A stretch of DNA of 37,190 nt. It comes from a virus. The notes under the pieces are model-generated. The model saw nothing but the letters and a program-made list of their open reading frames with translations, ran no database searches and was not told where the DNA came from. The translations under genes and the position numbers were made by a program. The stretch is from the IMG/VR virus record IMGVR_UViG_3300037963_001722, positions 1 to 37,190 of that record. The stretch is one strand, 5' to 3'. This document shows positions 6,128 through 15,134 of the stretch, piece by piece (the stretch's first letter is position 1; every line of letters starts with the position of its first letter).

Positions 6128-8574
6128 TGCAAAAAATAGTTTTATATATAAAAAACTCTGATGGTGATTTTCAGAGGTTAGATATGTTTGATGATGAAAC
6201 TATAACACTTACACAAAAAATACAAGATGTTAAAGATATTGCTAAAATATTTATGGATTTTAGTCAAACCTTTACTATACCAGCATCAAGAGAAAATAAT
6301 AAAATATTTCAACATTGGTATAAATATGAAATAGATAATGGTTTTGATGCAAGAACTAGAAAAGATGCTATCATGGAAATGGACTTCAATCCGTTTAAAA
6401 GAGGTAAAATATCTTTGGAGAATGTAAAACTTAAAGATAACAAACCATTTGCATATACTGTAATTTTTTATGGTAACACTATTAATCTAAAAGATTTGCT
6501 TGGTGATGATGAGCTTTCTGATTTACCACAGCTTGATGATTTAACACATGACTATTCAAGTACAAATGTTAAAACAGGATTACAAAGTGGATTGTCCTCA
6601 GGTAAAATTATATACCCACTAATAGGTCATACAAAAAGATTTTATTATGATAGTGCTGAATCTACACCACAATATAGCGGAAACTTGTATTTCAATACTA
6701 CACAAAATAATATTGGTTTAGCCTTTGATGATTTAAAACCAGCAGTAAAATGTTTAACAATAATTGAAGCTATAGAAAATAAATATACAATAGCAAATGG
6801 TTATCCAAGTAGTTTGACATTTACTAGAGATTTTTTTGGCACAACTCCTTTTTCTAATTTATATATGTGGTTGTCAAGAAATAAAGGGCCTGTTGGTGGA
6901 GATGAAAACCAAGAAGAAACATTAACAAGAATATGTAATAACTGGACTAAAATATCAGGGCCACTCGGATTTAATGTTGATAATGATACTTGGACTTTTA
7001 CAGTTGAAAATAGTAATAGAAGTTATAAGGGTGTTATAACTGTTAATACAGCAGGTGCAAACCAAAGTATTCCTTTTAGAATAAAAGCTATTGATTATGT
7101 TAGTGGAGATACATTAGCGCAAACATCTTTAGAAGCTAGCGCAAGTAGAACTTTAACTTTTGAAGTTGCTGCACAATTTCAACCTAGAAACTTTCAGGTT
7201 AAATGGATTATTGAATCTAACACAGCAATATCTTTTACGCCAAGCATAGAATTAACAGAATTTATAGTTGACCCTTTTACAGGAACACCTACAGGCTCTA
7301 ATGTATCAGTATTTAATGTTGGTGGTGGTTCAGGTAGTGCAATATCTACAGTAAGTGAAATTATAATTACACAAAATACACCAAAAATAAAAGTAATAGA
7401 TTTTTTAAGTGGTTTATTTAAGATGTTTAATTTAACAGCGTTTTTTATAGATGATGTTGGGGATGCTGAGTTTGGCAAGATTTCTGTAGATACATTAGAC
7501 AATTTTTACGCCGATAGAGTTAACAATCCATCTGGAGGTGAATTTAATATTACTAAATTTGTTGATACAACAACTGCACAAGTTAATAGGGCATTTGAAT
7601 TTAGTGAAATTAATTTTAAATATTCAGAGCCTAAAACACTTTTATCAATAAATCATCAAGAGCAATTTAATGATATTTTTGGAAATGAAATAGTTAGACC
7701 TACTAACATTGATAGAGGTACTACATATGATGTTGAAGTTCCTTTTGAGCACATGAAGTTTGAAAGAATATTTGATGATAACAAAACAAATTCAAGCCCT
7801 TATTCAGCAGTAACCTCACCACAGGCTTTTGTAACTGATATATTATGGGGTTATTCTGCTGCAGGTGAATTTACATCTGATACTGATGTAACACCTAATA
7901 CAGGAAACTATGAACCAGTTTTGACAGCACCACTTGTTTTTTATGGTATTCAAGAAACAGGTATTGCTAGTGATAAAGGAATAAAATGGATTTCAGATGG
8001 CACACCAGTTTCTATAACACAATATTACAGACCAAGTAACACTAATGTTAGAGGTAGTAACCAAAGCAATCCAGAAGATACAGGAACTACTACAAGTGCA
8101 GCAACTAATAAATTAATTCAAACAGGGCAGAACTTTGTTGCTACGGTTAGTATAGGAGATGTTGTTTTAAACACAACAGATAATACAAGCACTACAGTTA
8201 CTGCTGTTGATAGTAACACGCAATTGACACTAAGCTCGGATATAATGTCTAGTAGTGAATCTTTTGTAATTATAAGGCCACCAGCTTTTACAATAAATTT
8301 TGATAATGAAATAGATGAGTGGAATTTAATTGATTATTTAGGTACAACTAACTCATTATTTAAAAAGTTTTATCAAACATATATAAATGAAGTATTCAAC
8401 GAAAAGAAAAGATTATACATTTTAAAAGCATATTTAAGCACAGATATACTTGCTAACTTTAGATTAAATGATGAGTTTGTAATACAAGACCGCACCTTTC
8501 GTATTAATTCTATAGAGACTAACTTTAAAACAGAAGTATCAAATTTAGAACTATTAAATAAATTAGAATCATGA
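6127..8574 (+). CDS. Baseplate/tail-hub-like structural protein
   Basis: 815 residues, the second largest protein here. The N-terminal region contains DFSQTFTIPASRENNKIFQH, a signature I associate with tail-tip or baseplate proteins of Bacteroidota phages. The middle is beta-rich with an N/T/S-rich stretch; residues ~653-716 repeat the insert of the previous protein; the C-terminus (NFRLNDEFVIQDRTFRIN) resembles a compact hub or tube-contacting fold. Probable role is forming the tail tip that binds the fibre. The ATG overlaps the previous stop, and the stop overlaps the next ATG. Precise function uncertain. Confidence 0.6.
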   Translation: MQKIVLYIKNSDGDFQRLDMFDDETITLTQKIQDVKDIAKIFMDFSQTFTIPASRENNKIFQHWYKYEIDNGFDARTRKDAIMEMDFNPFKRGKISLENVKLKDNKPFAYTVIFYGNTINLKDLLGDDELSDLPQLDDLTHDYSSTNVKTGLQSGLSSGKIIYPLIGHTKRFYYDSAESTPQYSGNLYFNTTQNNIGLAFDDLKPAVKCLTIIEAIENKYTIANGYPSSLTFTRDFFGTTPFSNLYMWLSRNKGPVGGDENQEETLTRICNNWTKISGPLGFNVDNDTWTFTVENSNRSYKGVITVNTAGANQSIPFRIKAIDYVSGDTLAQTSLEASASRTLTFEVAAQFQPRNFQVKWIIESNTAISFTPSIELTEFIVDPFTGTPTGSNVSVFNVGGGSGSAISTVSEIIITQNTPKIKVIDFLSGLFKMFNLTAFFIDDVGDAEFGKISVDTLDNFYADRVNNPSGGEFNITKFVDTTTAQVNRAFEFSEINFKYSEPKTLLSINHQEQFNDIFGNEIVRPTNIDRGTTYDVEVPFEHMKFERIFDDNKTNSSPYSAVTSPQAFVTDILWGYSAAGEFTSDTDVTPNTGNYEPVLTAPLVFYGIQETGIASDKGIKWISDGTPVSITQYYRPSNTNVRGSNQSNPEDTGTTTSAATNKLIQTGQNFVATVSIGDVVLNTTDNTSTTVTAVDSNTQLTLSSDIMSSSESFVIIRPPAFTINFDNEIDEWNLIDYLGTTNSLFKKFYQTYINEVFNEKKRLYILKAYLSTDILANFRLNDEFVIQDRTFRINSIETNFKTEVSNLELLNKLES

Positions 8575-8717
8575 TAAAAAACATAATTGACTTATTGAAC
8601 GCATCTGATTGGTATGGTGAAGATGAACTTATAGAGATAGCCAAAGGTAAATACAAAGCTGTTAGTAACTACAAAGAAATGAAAGAACAATTAAAAAGGT
8701 TAAGACATGGCAACTAA
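8571..8717 (+). CDS. Small coupled protein, 48 aa, before tape measure
   Basis: The frame begins at an ATGA overlap with the stop of the 815-residue protein and ends 11 bases inside the tape-measure gene. The 48-residue product (MIKNIIDLLNASDWYGEDEL at the N-terminus, then Lys-rich helices) is helical and soluble. The tight overlaps at both ends support a translated gene, perhaps a tail assembly helper. No family recognised. Confidence 0.55.
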   Translation: MIKNIIDLLNASDWYGEDELIEIAKGKYKAVSNYKEMKEQLKRLRHGN

Positions 8718-10413
8718 AAAGATATTAATTCAAATACAAGTTGGTGCTAAAGATGCTAATATAGCTATATCTAAAGTAGAGAAATCATTACAGGGTTTAT
8801 CTAATGCCCAAATGAAAGTAGTTGATACTACAAAAAAAGCAAGAACACAATCAGGTTTAAATAACGCAATACTTTTAGAAACTGGACGTTTAGCTTCTGA
8901 TGCTTCATTTGGTTTTACAGCGATTGCAAACAACTTATCACAAGTTATTACATTATTCCAATCATTTGCTCGTACAAATGGAGGTTTTATAAAATCTATA
9001 GGATTACTTCTAAAACAATTAATTGGGCCAGCAGGTGTCTTAATTGCAATACAATTATTAATTTCTTTTGGCGATAAAATTGTTAAGTTCTTCAAGGGTT
9101 CTGCTAGTGCGGCAGAAGAAGAAAAAAAACGTTTAGAAGAATTAAATGAAGAATTAAGAAAAAATATAGAATTAAGAACACAACAACTATCACAATTAAG
9201 GCAAACATTTAATATAATGACCTCACAAATTACTATGGATGCCTTAGGTAATATAAGCAAAATGATTGTAGCAACACAAGAAGATTTGCTTGAGTTGTCA
9301 GATAGATTTAAAGAAGCTGGTATTAAAAATGCCGACATTTTAAGAGATGAAGAACTTTCTCTAGAAAGAAGAACAGAAATAGCTAAGACTATGCTAGAGA
9401 TATTTGAAATTGAAACAAATTTAAAAGGATTAAGAAAAGCCTTTGATGAAAAAACAAGAGAAGCAGATATAAAAGGCGCAAAAGAAATCGCAGATTTGAT
9501 TAGAAAAAATCAGTTTGATAGGTTTAATCTAGAAAAGAAACTCTCTGAGTTAATAGAAAAAACAAAAATAGATAGAGACAAAAACATTAAAACATTTGCA
9601 GAAATGACTGGTTTTGAAGCTACAAAATTATTTGAGTTTATAGAAAAAAATGAAAAGAATCTTGATTTAGTTTTAGAAAGGATATTTGCTAATAGAGGTA
9701 AAAAGTCATTAGAAGCAACAATGCAAGAAATTGCTCTAGCAATAATGGCAGAAGAAGAACTTACAAAAGCTGGTAAAAAAAGTAGCGAAGAATTTGCAAA
9801 ATTTGGTGAAAAATTTATTGCTATAGAAAAAGCTATGACTGCTGGTAAACGTGTAGAATCTGATACTAGAAAAAGAATTGACAAAGTAAACGCAAGGAGT
9901 CTTACAGAATTTGGTGTAGCTCTTAGAAATTTATCTTTTCTAGGAGACGAATTTCGTATTGCATCTATTATAGCTGAAAAAGCAGCTAAAATATCTGAAA
10001 TAATAGTAGAGACAAAAGCATCTAACGCAAAAATAAGCGCAATTACATCAGTTCAAGCTGCATTAGGTATTCCAGGCGCTCAATTAAGAGGTAAGGTTCT
10101 CAAAACTAAAAATACTATATCTTCAGCCATAAATATTGCAGCAATAATAGCACAAGCGGCTACAGGTATAGCAGCGATTAAAAATAAGTCAAGCTTAGGG
10201 TCTGGCGGAATAGGTGGTGGTTCTGATGCTGGCGTTGGTGGTATAGTTGAAGCACCAGATTTTAATGTTGTAGGCGCAAGTGAAACATCACAACTAGCTA
10301 CATCATTAGCTGGTGTAACTGGAAGACCAATACAAGCTTTTGTTGTTGGCAAACAAGTAACAACACAACAAGAACTTGATAGAAATATTACAACAACAGC
10401 AAGAATTAATTAA
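8707..10413 (+). CDS. Tape measure protein
   Basis: 568 residues, strongly helical. A basic N-terminus (MATKKILIQIQVGAKDANIA) is followed by a hydrophobic stretch near residues ~95-130 (LLKQLIGPAGVLIAIQLLISFG), long coiled-coil segments rich in Glu/Lys (about 135-400), a second Ala/Ile-rich segment (IAAIIAQAATGIAAIK), then a Gly-rich linker. The end, QAFVVGKQVTTQQELDRN, is a recurrent C-terminus of tape measures in Bacteroidota phages. It sets tail length and occupies the tube lumen; being short, it implies a short tail. The start overlaps the 48-residue gene. Confidence 0.85.
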   Translation: MATKKILIQIQVGAKDANIAISKVEKSLQGLSNAQMKVVDTTKKARTQSGLNNAILLETGRLASDASFGFTAIANNLSQVITLFQSFARTNGGFIKSIGLLLKQLIGPAGVLIAIQLLISFGDKIVKFFKGSASAAEEEKKRLEELNEELRKNIELRTQQLSQLRQTFNIMTSQITMDALGNISKMIVATQEDLLELSDRFKEAGIKNADILRDEELSLERRTEIAKTMLEIFEIETNLKGLRKAFDEKTREADIKGAKEIADLIRKNQFDRFNLEKKLSELIEKTKIDRDKNIKTFAEMTGFEATKLFEFIEKNEKNLDLVLERIFANRGKKSLEATMQEIALAIMAEEELTKAGKKSSEEFAKFGEKFIAIEKAMTAGKRVESDTRKRIDKVNARSLTEFGVALRNLSFLGDEFRIASIIAEKAAKISEIIVETKASNAKISAITSVQAALGIPGAQLRGKVLKTKNTISSAINIAAIIAQAATGIAAIKNKSSLGSGGIGGGSDAGVGGIVEAPDFNVVGASETSQLATSLAGVTGRPIQAFVVGKQVTTQQELDRNITTTARIN

Positions 10414-10414
10414 T

Positions 10415-10429
10415 TATATATAAATCTAA
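10415..10429 (+). promoter_or_regulatory. Shared late leader motif TATATATAAATCTAA
   Basis: This 15-mer directly precedes the ATG at 10431. It is identical at 12161-12175 and differs at one base at 22140-22154, each time before a late gene. It may be a late promoter element or an A/T-rich translation leader; the sequence alone cannot decide. Confidence 0.45.
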
Positions 10430-10430
10430 T

Positions 10431-11996
10431 ATGAAAATTATTGAACTACTTATTGACGAAGAACAACTAATGTCTGGCATAGAAGCTATATCTATTGTAG
10501 ATAGACCAGCTATTGAAGAAAACTTTATTGCTTTATCTAAACAAGAACAAATTAAATTAGCTGAAGTAGATAATGATAAGAGAATACTTATTGGCCCAGC
10601 ACTAATACCTAATAAAAATATATTAAGGTCAAACGGTGATGAAGAATATTATATATACTTTTCTGAAGATACTGTAAGACAGGCTTCACAATTATTTCTA
10701 ATGAGAGGTAATCAAAATAAATCTACACTAGAACATCAAGCACAATTACACGGATTATCAGTTGTTGAATCTTGGATTATAGATGATGCCAATATGGATA
10801 AATCTAAAAAATATGGTTTTGATTTACCTACAGGAACATGGATGGTAACTATGAAAGTAAACAATGATGCTGTTTGGAATGAATATGTAAAAACAGGTTT
10901 AGTAAAAGGTTTCTCTATAGAGGGATATTTTACAGATAAAATTGATATGTCTAAACTAAATTCAGTTGATGATGAAGAAGAAGCAAAAGAAATATTATTA
11001 GAGATAGCCAATTCAATACTAGATAATAAGTATGAATTAAAAACATATGGTGATTATGGTAGTGGTGTAAGGAACAATGCCAAAAGAGGTATTGAACTAA
11101 ATAAAAAAGTAAATAATAAATGCGCTACTAGCGTTGGTAAAGTAAGAGCACAGCAATTAGCAAGAGGAGAAAAACTTTCTGTATCAACAATAAAAAGGAT
11201 GTATTCATATTTAAGTCGAGCAGAAACATATTATGACCCTAACGACAGTAAAGCATGTGGAACTATATCATATTTATTATGGGGTGGTAAATCTGGTCTT
11301 GCTTGGTCAAGAGGTAAACTAAAAGAATTAGGAGAATTAAAATTATCTTCTATGGTTATTGACAAAGATTTCGCTATTATTGATGATAGACTTGCTTATT
11401 CTTCTAAGGAGAAGGCAGAAGAAATGGCAAAGAACATTGGTTGTAAAGGACATCATGTACATGAATATGAAGGTAAGTCTTGGTTTATGCCATGTGAAAA
11501 ACATATACAAGATGAAGAACTTGTTTATGGTAAATGCCCAGAAGGATTTAAAAAAGTATATGGTAAATGTGTTAAACTAGCAGAAGTTGGGCCTAGAGGT
11601 GGTATAAGAAAAAGCCCTAAAGCACCAGCTTCAGGAACACCAAATAAAAATCCAAAAGGTAAAGGAACTGCAAAAGGTGATGCTTCTGGTAAAAGAGGTG
11701 CAAAAGTATCTGCAAAAGACAGGGCATCTTTGCAAAAAAAAGCTGATGATTTTAACAAAAGATATAAAGAAAAATTAGGTTATGGTATTACAGTAGGCAT
11801 GCTTGCATCTGTATTCCAAAGAGGACTTGGTGCATTTAACACAAGTCATTCTCCTAATGTTAAATCACCTTCACAATGGGCACACGCAAGAGTCAACGCA
11901 TTTATGTATCTTGTAAGAAATGGAAGACCACAAAATGCAAAATACACAACTGATTATGATTTGTTGCCAGCTAAACACCCTAAAAGTAAAAAATGA
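10431..11996 (+). CDS. Head maturation protease (XkdF-like) fused to DUF5824-like domain
   Basis: 521 residues, multi-domain. Residues ~1-165 match the XkdF-type phage serine protease pattern: GIEAISIVDRPAIEENFI, LIGPALIPNKNI, an EHQ segment and a late VKGFSIEGYF. Residues ~195-305 form a second domain (KNN/NNAKRGIELN, SYLSRAETYYD, GTISYLLWGGKSGLAW). Then comes a short Cys/His region with two CxK segments, a basic linker with GPRGGIRKSP, and a C-terminal domain (YGITVGMLASVFQRGLGAF, LVRNGRP) I associate with DUF5824. It sits before a scaffold and the major capsid gene, as expected for a maturation protease. Catalytic residues were not assigned. Confidence 0.7.
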   Translation: MKIIELLIDEEQLMSGIEAISIVDRPAIEENFIALSKQEQIKLAEVDNDKRILIGPALIPNKNILRSNGDEEYYIYFSEDTVRQASQLFLMRGNQNKSTLEHQAQLHGLSVVESWIIDDANMDKSKKYGFDLPTGTWMVTMKVNNDAVWNEYVKTGLVKGFSIEGYFTDKIDMSKLNSVDDEEEAKEILLEIANSILDNKYELKTYGDYGSGVRNNAKRGIELNKKVNNKCATSVGKVRAQQLARGEKLSVSTIKRMYSYLSRAETYYDPNDSKACGTISYLLWGGKSGLAWSRGKLKELGELKLSSMVIDKDFAIIDDRLAYSSKEKAEEMAKNIGCKGHHVHEYEGKSWFMPCEKHIQDEELVYGKCPEGFKKVYGKCVKLAEVGPRGGIRKSPKAPASGTPNKNPKGKGTAKGDASGKRGAKVSAKDRASLQKKADDFNKRYKEKLGYGITVGMLASVFQRGLGAFNTSHSPNVKSPSQWAHARVNAFMYLVRNGRPQNAKYTTDYDLLPAKHPKSKK

Positions 11997-12130
11997 GAAA
12001 GTCAAAAGAAACCGTTGGTAGAAACGTACCTAAAAATAGTCGCAGAGGTTGTCTTTGTAAAGATGGCAAAACATACTCTATAAAATGTTGTGATGGTACT
12101 CTGAGAGCTCAGGGTATTGGTAAAGTGTAA
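11993..12130 (+). CDS. Cysteine-rich small protein, 45 aa
   Basis: The frame starts at an ATGA overlap with the protease stop. The 45-residue product contains RRGCLCKDGKTYSIKCCDG and ends RAQGIGKV. The CxC and CC pairs suggest zinc binding or disulfides. From memory the C-C...CCDG...QGIG pattern recurs as a tiny conserved protein in flavobacterial phages. Role unknown; placed between head genes, so possibly virion-associated. Confidence 0.7.
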   Translation: MRKSKETVGRNVPKNSRRGCLCKDGKTYSIKCCDGTLRAQGIGKV

Positions 12131-12160
12131 AATCTAACACTTTATTTTCAGTTTATTATA

Positions 12161-12175
12161 TATATATAAATCTAA
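12161..12175 (+). promoter_or_regulatory. Shared late leader motif, copy 2
   Basis: TATATATAAATCTAA, identical to 10415-10429, nine bases upstream of the scaffold ATG at 12185, in a 54-base gap that would suit a promoter for the capsid genes. Confidence 0.45.
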
Positions 12176-12184
12176 ACTTAAGTT

Positions 12185-12715
12185 ATGGAAAAGAATAAAG
12201 CTACATTAATATTAAAAGATATTATGGAAAAATTATCTTTAATAAAAAAAGAAGAACTTTCTCAAGAAGAAGTTGCAGAACAAATTCAAGAGGAAGCTGA
12301 TATGTCTTTGAAGCTTACTGAAGAAGCGGTAAATGAAGAAGTACATTTAGAAGAAGTAAAACCTGAGGAAGAAGTTATTGAAGAAGTACAAGAAGAAGTA
12401 CAACTTGAAGAACAAGAATCTGAAGTGATTGCTGAAGAAGAAAATGTTGAACTTGACGAAGAAAAATACGTTACAAGAGAACAATATCAAAAAGACATGG
12501 CTTCAATTAAAAGTATGATTGATGACATGAAACTAAGATATGAAGACGAAAAGGTTTCTATGTCTAAGGAAATAGAAAAATTGTCTGCAGAACCTGCAGC
12601 CGAGCCTATTCAACATAATTCAGAAGATAATTTCGAGCCTAAATTTAAGTTTGCTCGAGATAGAAGAAAATCAACTCTTGATAGAGTTATGGAAAACTTA
12701 ATTAATAATAAATAA
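12185..12715 (+). CDS. Scaffolding-like acidic coiled-coil protein
   Basis: 176 residues, very acidic between residues ~25 and 100 (repeats of EEV and EVQLEEQE), then a coiled coil (YQKDMASIKSMIDDMKLRYE) and a basic C-terminus (FARDRRKSTLDRVM). This profile, its size and its position just before the decoration and major capsid genes fit a capsid scaffolding protein, with the basic tail contacting capsid subunits. Identity is by character, not by homology. Confidence 0.7.
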   Translation: MEKNKATLILKDIMEKLSLIKKEELSQEEVAEQIQEEADMSLKLTEEAVNEEVHLEEVKPEEEVIEEVQEEVQLEEQESEVIAEEENVELDEEKYVTREQYQKDMASIKSMIDDMKLRYEDEKVSMSKEIEKLSAEPAAEPIQHNSEDNFEPKFKFARDRRKSTLDRVMENLINNK

Positions 12716-12731
12716 ATAAATAATAATAATT

Positions 12732-13148
12732 ATGGCAGTATTAGAACACGTTAGTGATGATGTAATGAGAATGTTTGATGACTATGAAACAGTTACAGCA
12801 ACAGGCTCATTAAATCTATCAGATTCTGGAAAAGTATTTAGAATTTCTGGAACAGGTTATACATTAACTTTACCTGCACCTACAGCAGGATGGAAAGCAA
12901 AATTTGTTGTGGCAGCAGCATTTTCAACGGACTTCGTAGTACAATCACCAGCAGACAATAGAGATACTATTAACGGTGGTGTTATGGTAAACGGTGCAAT
13001 CGTTGAAGCTGACGCAGTAGATAGAGTAACATTTGAAGATGATGCAGAAAGTATCGGTGATTACATTGAGATACATTCTGATGGCACAAGCTATTTCCTA
13101 TGGGGAAATGGTAACGCAGCTTCATCAATTTCAGTTGGAGAATTATAA
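12732..13148 (+). CDS. Head decoration-like beta protein
   Basis: 138 residues, beta-rich and acidic, with short strands (GKVFRISGTGYTLTLPAP, GWKAKFVVAAAF). It lies between scaffold and capsid, 16 bases after one and 25 before the other, the usual slot for a capsid stabiliser or spike. No signal peptide. An alternative is a minor capsid component. Assignment rests on position and fold character. Confidence 0.55.
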   Translation: MAVLEHVSDDVMRMFDDYETVTATGSLNLSDSGKVFRISGTGYTLTLPAPTAGWKAKFVVAAAFSTDFVVQSPADNRDTINGGVMVNGAIVEADAVDRVTFEDDAESIGDYIEIHSDGTSYFLWGNGNAASSISVGEL

Positions 13149-13173
13149 TAATTAAATAAATAGAATAAAAGAT

Positions 13174-14076
13174 ATGGCGACTACAACTTCGATAACAACT
13201 ACTTATGCAGGCGAATTTGCTGGTGAGTATATAGCAGCAGCTCTACTAAGTGGTGTAACATTATCACAAGGAGGGGTTTCAATTAAACCCAATATTAAAT
13301 TTAAAGAAGTGATTAAAAAGCTATCAATGAATGACATCTTAAAAGATGCTTCTTGCGACTTTAATCCAACTTCAAATGTAACATTAACAGAAAGAATCTT
13401 ACAACCAGAAGAATTCCAAGTGAACCTTCAGTTATGTAAAAAAGACTTCAGACAAGACTGGGATGCACAATCTATGGGCTTTAGCCAATATGATAATCTT
13501 CCTAAAAAATTCTCTGATTTCTTAATTGCACAGGTTGCAGCTAAAGTAGCTCAAAAAGTTGAGCAAAACATTTGGCAAGGTGCAACTGCAAATAACGGTG
13601 AGTTTAATGGATTTCAAGCATTACTTGCAGCAGACGGAGACGTTGTTGACGTTGCAGCAGTAGGTGGTGGTTTAACTTCAGGTAACATTATTGCAGAACT
13701 ATCAAAAGTAGTTGATGCAATCCCATCAGCAGTTTATGGTAAAGAAGATGTTAATATTTACATTCCATCAAGTGCAGCTAAACTATATGTACAAGCACAA
13801 GCGGCTTTAGGATATAGAGAGCTTTACAACGTTGGAAAAACAGAAATGAACTTTCAAGGTATTCCACTATTTACAGCGCCTGGACTAGGTGATAACAAAA
13901 TGGTTGCTGCAGAATCTTCTAACTTATTCTTTGGTACTGGTCTATTAAACGACTGGCAAGAAGTTAAGTTAATTGATATGGCAGACATTGACGGAAGTCA
14001 AAACGTAAGAGTGGTACTAAGAGGAAGTGCTGGTGTACAGCATGGAATTGGAAGTGATATAGTATTATACTCGTAA
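13174..14076 (+). CDS. Major capsid protein (HK97-fold type)
   Basis: 300 residues with the features of a small HK97-fold capsid protein: a long beta/alpha N-terminus, KKFSDFLIAQVAAKVAQKVE as the spine-helix candidate, a central AKLYVQAQAALGY region and a C-terminal HGIGSDIVLYS strand. It lies after scaffold and decoration genes and is followed by its own strong terminator, as expected for a highly expressed gene. No prohead cleavage site was assigned. Forms the icosahedral shell. Confidence 0.8.
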   Translation: MATTTSITTTYAGEFAGEYIAAALLSGVTLSQGGVSIKPNIKFKEVIKKLSMNDILKDASCDFNPTSNVTLTERILQPEEFQVNLQLCKKDFRQDWDAQSMGFSQYDNLPKKFSDFLIAQVAAKVAQKVEQNIWQGATANNGEFNGFQALLAADGDVVDVAAVGGGLTSGNIIAELSKVVDAIPSAVYGKEDVNIYIPSSAAKLYVQAQAALGYRELYNVGKTEMNFQGIPLFTAPGLGDNKMVAAESSNLFFGTGLLNDWQEVKLIDMADIDGSQNVRVVLRGSAGVQHGIGSDIVLYS

Positions 14077-14094
14077 TCATAGTTTAACATAAAG

Positions 14095-14133
14095 AAAGGT
14101 AGGTGGGGTATATGCCTACTTACCTTTTTTTTT
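14095..14133 (+). terminator. Terminator after the major capsid gene
   Basis: AAAGGTA (14095-14101) pairs with TACCTTT (14121-14127), with further G-C and G-T pairs inside, followed by T9 (14125-14133). It separates capsid and tail-tube transcripts. Confidence 0.85.
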
Positions 14134-14148
14134 AATAATAATAATAAT

Positions 14149-14712
14149 ATGGCATGTAATTTAACACTAGGTAGAAAAGAACCATGTAAAGACGTTGTTG
14201 GCGGTATTAAAGCTGTTTACTTTGCTGACTTCGGTACTTTCTCTACACTTGCTTATGATAACACAGACACAGATGTAATTGACACATTAGGAAGTAATTT
14301 GACGGTTAGACAATATGATGTAAAAGGTAACTCATCTTTTGAGCAAAATATTACTGCATCAAGAGAAAATGGTACTACATTTTTTGAGCAAACACTAAAT
14401 TTAACACTTCACAAACTTACAAAAGAAGACAATAAAGAATTGAAACTTATGGCTTATGGGAGACCACATGTCATTGTTGAAGATTATAATAAAAATTGTT
14501 TTGTAATGGGATTAGAAAATGGTGCTGATGTTTCTGGTGGTACAATAGTAACAGGTGCTGCAATGGGAGATTTAAGTGGATATACACTTACTTTAACTGG
14601 TATGGAAAAAGTGCCAGCTAATTTCATACAGAAAACAGCAGCTACTGAATCTGTAGCTACTACACTTACAAACGCAGGTATAAGCACGATAACAGCAGGT
14701 ACAAATTCTTAA
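14149..14712 (+). CDS. Major tail tube protein
   Basis: 187 residues, beta-rich. An N-terminal strand region is followed by YDVKGNSSFEQNITASRENG, a helix-strand block (FFEQTLNLTLHKLTKEDNKEL) and a C-terminal GYTLTLTGMEKVPANF strand; the last is typical of tail-tube proteins. It lies between two terminators, which suits very high expression. The tube would be a stack of hexamers filled by the tape measure. It is unusual that it lies between the capsid and portal genes. Confidence 0.65.
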   Translation: MACNLTLGRKEPCKDVVGGIKAVYFADFGTFSTLAYDNTDTDVIDTLGSNLTVRQYDVKGNSSFEQNITASRENGTTFFEQTLNLTLHKLTKEDNKELKLMAYGRPHVIVEDYNKNCFVMGLENGADVSGGTIVTGAAMGDLSGYTLTLTGMEKVPANFIQKTAATESVATTLTNAGISTITAGTNS

Positions 14713-14732
14713 TTAGAATTTACACAATTATT

Positions 14733-14762
14733 AAAAGGGGTTCTATTAGTTCCCCTTTTTTT
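14733..14762 (+). terminator. Terminator after the tail tube gene
   Basis: AAAAGGGG (14733-14740), an 11-base loop, CCCC (14752-14755) and T7. With the terminator at 14095 it brackets the tail-tube gene. Confidence 0.9.
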
Positions 14763-14798
14763 ATATAAACAAATTAAATATTATTTGTTATTTATAAT

Positions 14799-15134
14799 AT
14801 GGTAATACTTACTACAGCTACTAGCGGCCAGACTTTTAAGATAATTCCTAGAAGTGCTGTTGCATCACCTACATTTGAACTACTTGATAAATCAACAAGA
14901 GTCAGTTCAAACGTTGGTATTAGTGTAAGCAATTCAAATGGTTATATGACTATAACAGGTTTTTTTAGTTTAAAAGAAGGTAGGTTTTATACATTTAAAG
15001 TAAAAGACGGTACGTCAATTATATACAGGGGTGCTATTTTTTGTACAGACCAAACTAATTTTAATATATTTGATGTACATTCTGGAGATTATACTACAGA
15101 AAACTCTTACGATAATGACTTTGTAATATTATGA
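14799..15134 (+). CDS. Small virion-associated protein, 111 aa
   Basis: A 111-residue beta-rich protein (TFKIIPRSAVASPTFELL near the start; FFSLKEGRFYTFKVKDG; IIYRGAIFCTDQ). I recall similar proteins upstream of portal genes in flavobacterial phages, but no function is established. The stop overlaps the portal ATG (ATGA). Likely structural by location. Confidence 0.6.
   Translation: MVILTTATSGQTFKIIPRSAVASPTFELLDKSTRVSSNVGISVSNSNGYMTITGFFSLKEGRFYTFKVKDGTSIIYRGAIFCTDQTNFNIFDVHSGDYTTENSYDNDFVIL

Noticed and set aside
11359-11580. Overlapping + strand frame inside the protease gene
   Set aside because: It is out of frame with a multi-domain protein showing clear motifs and has no start context.
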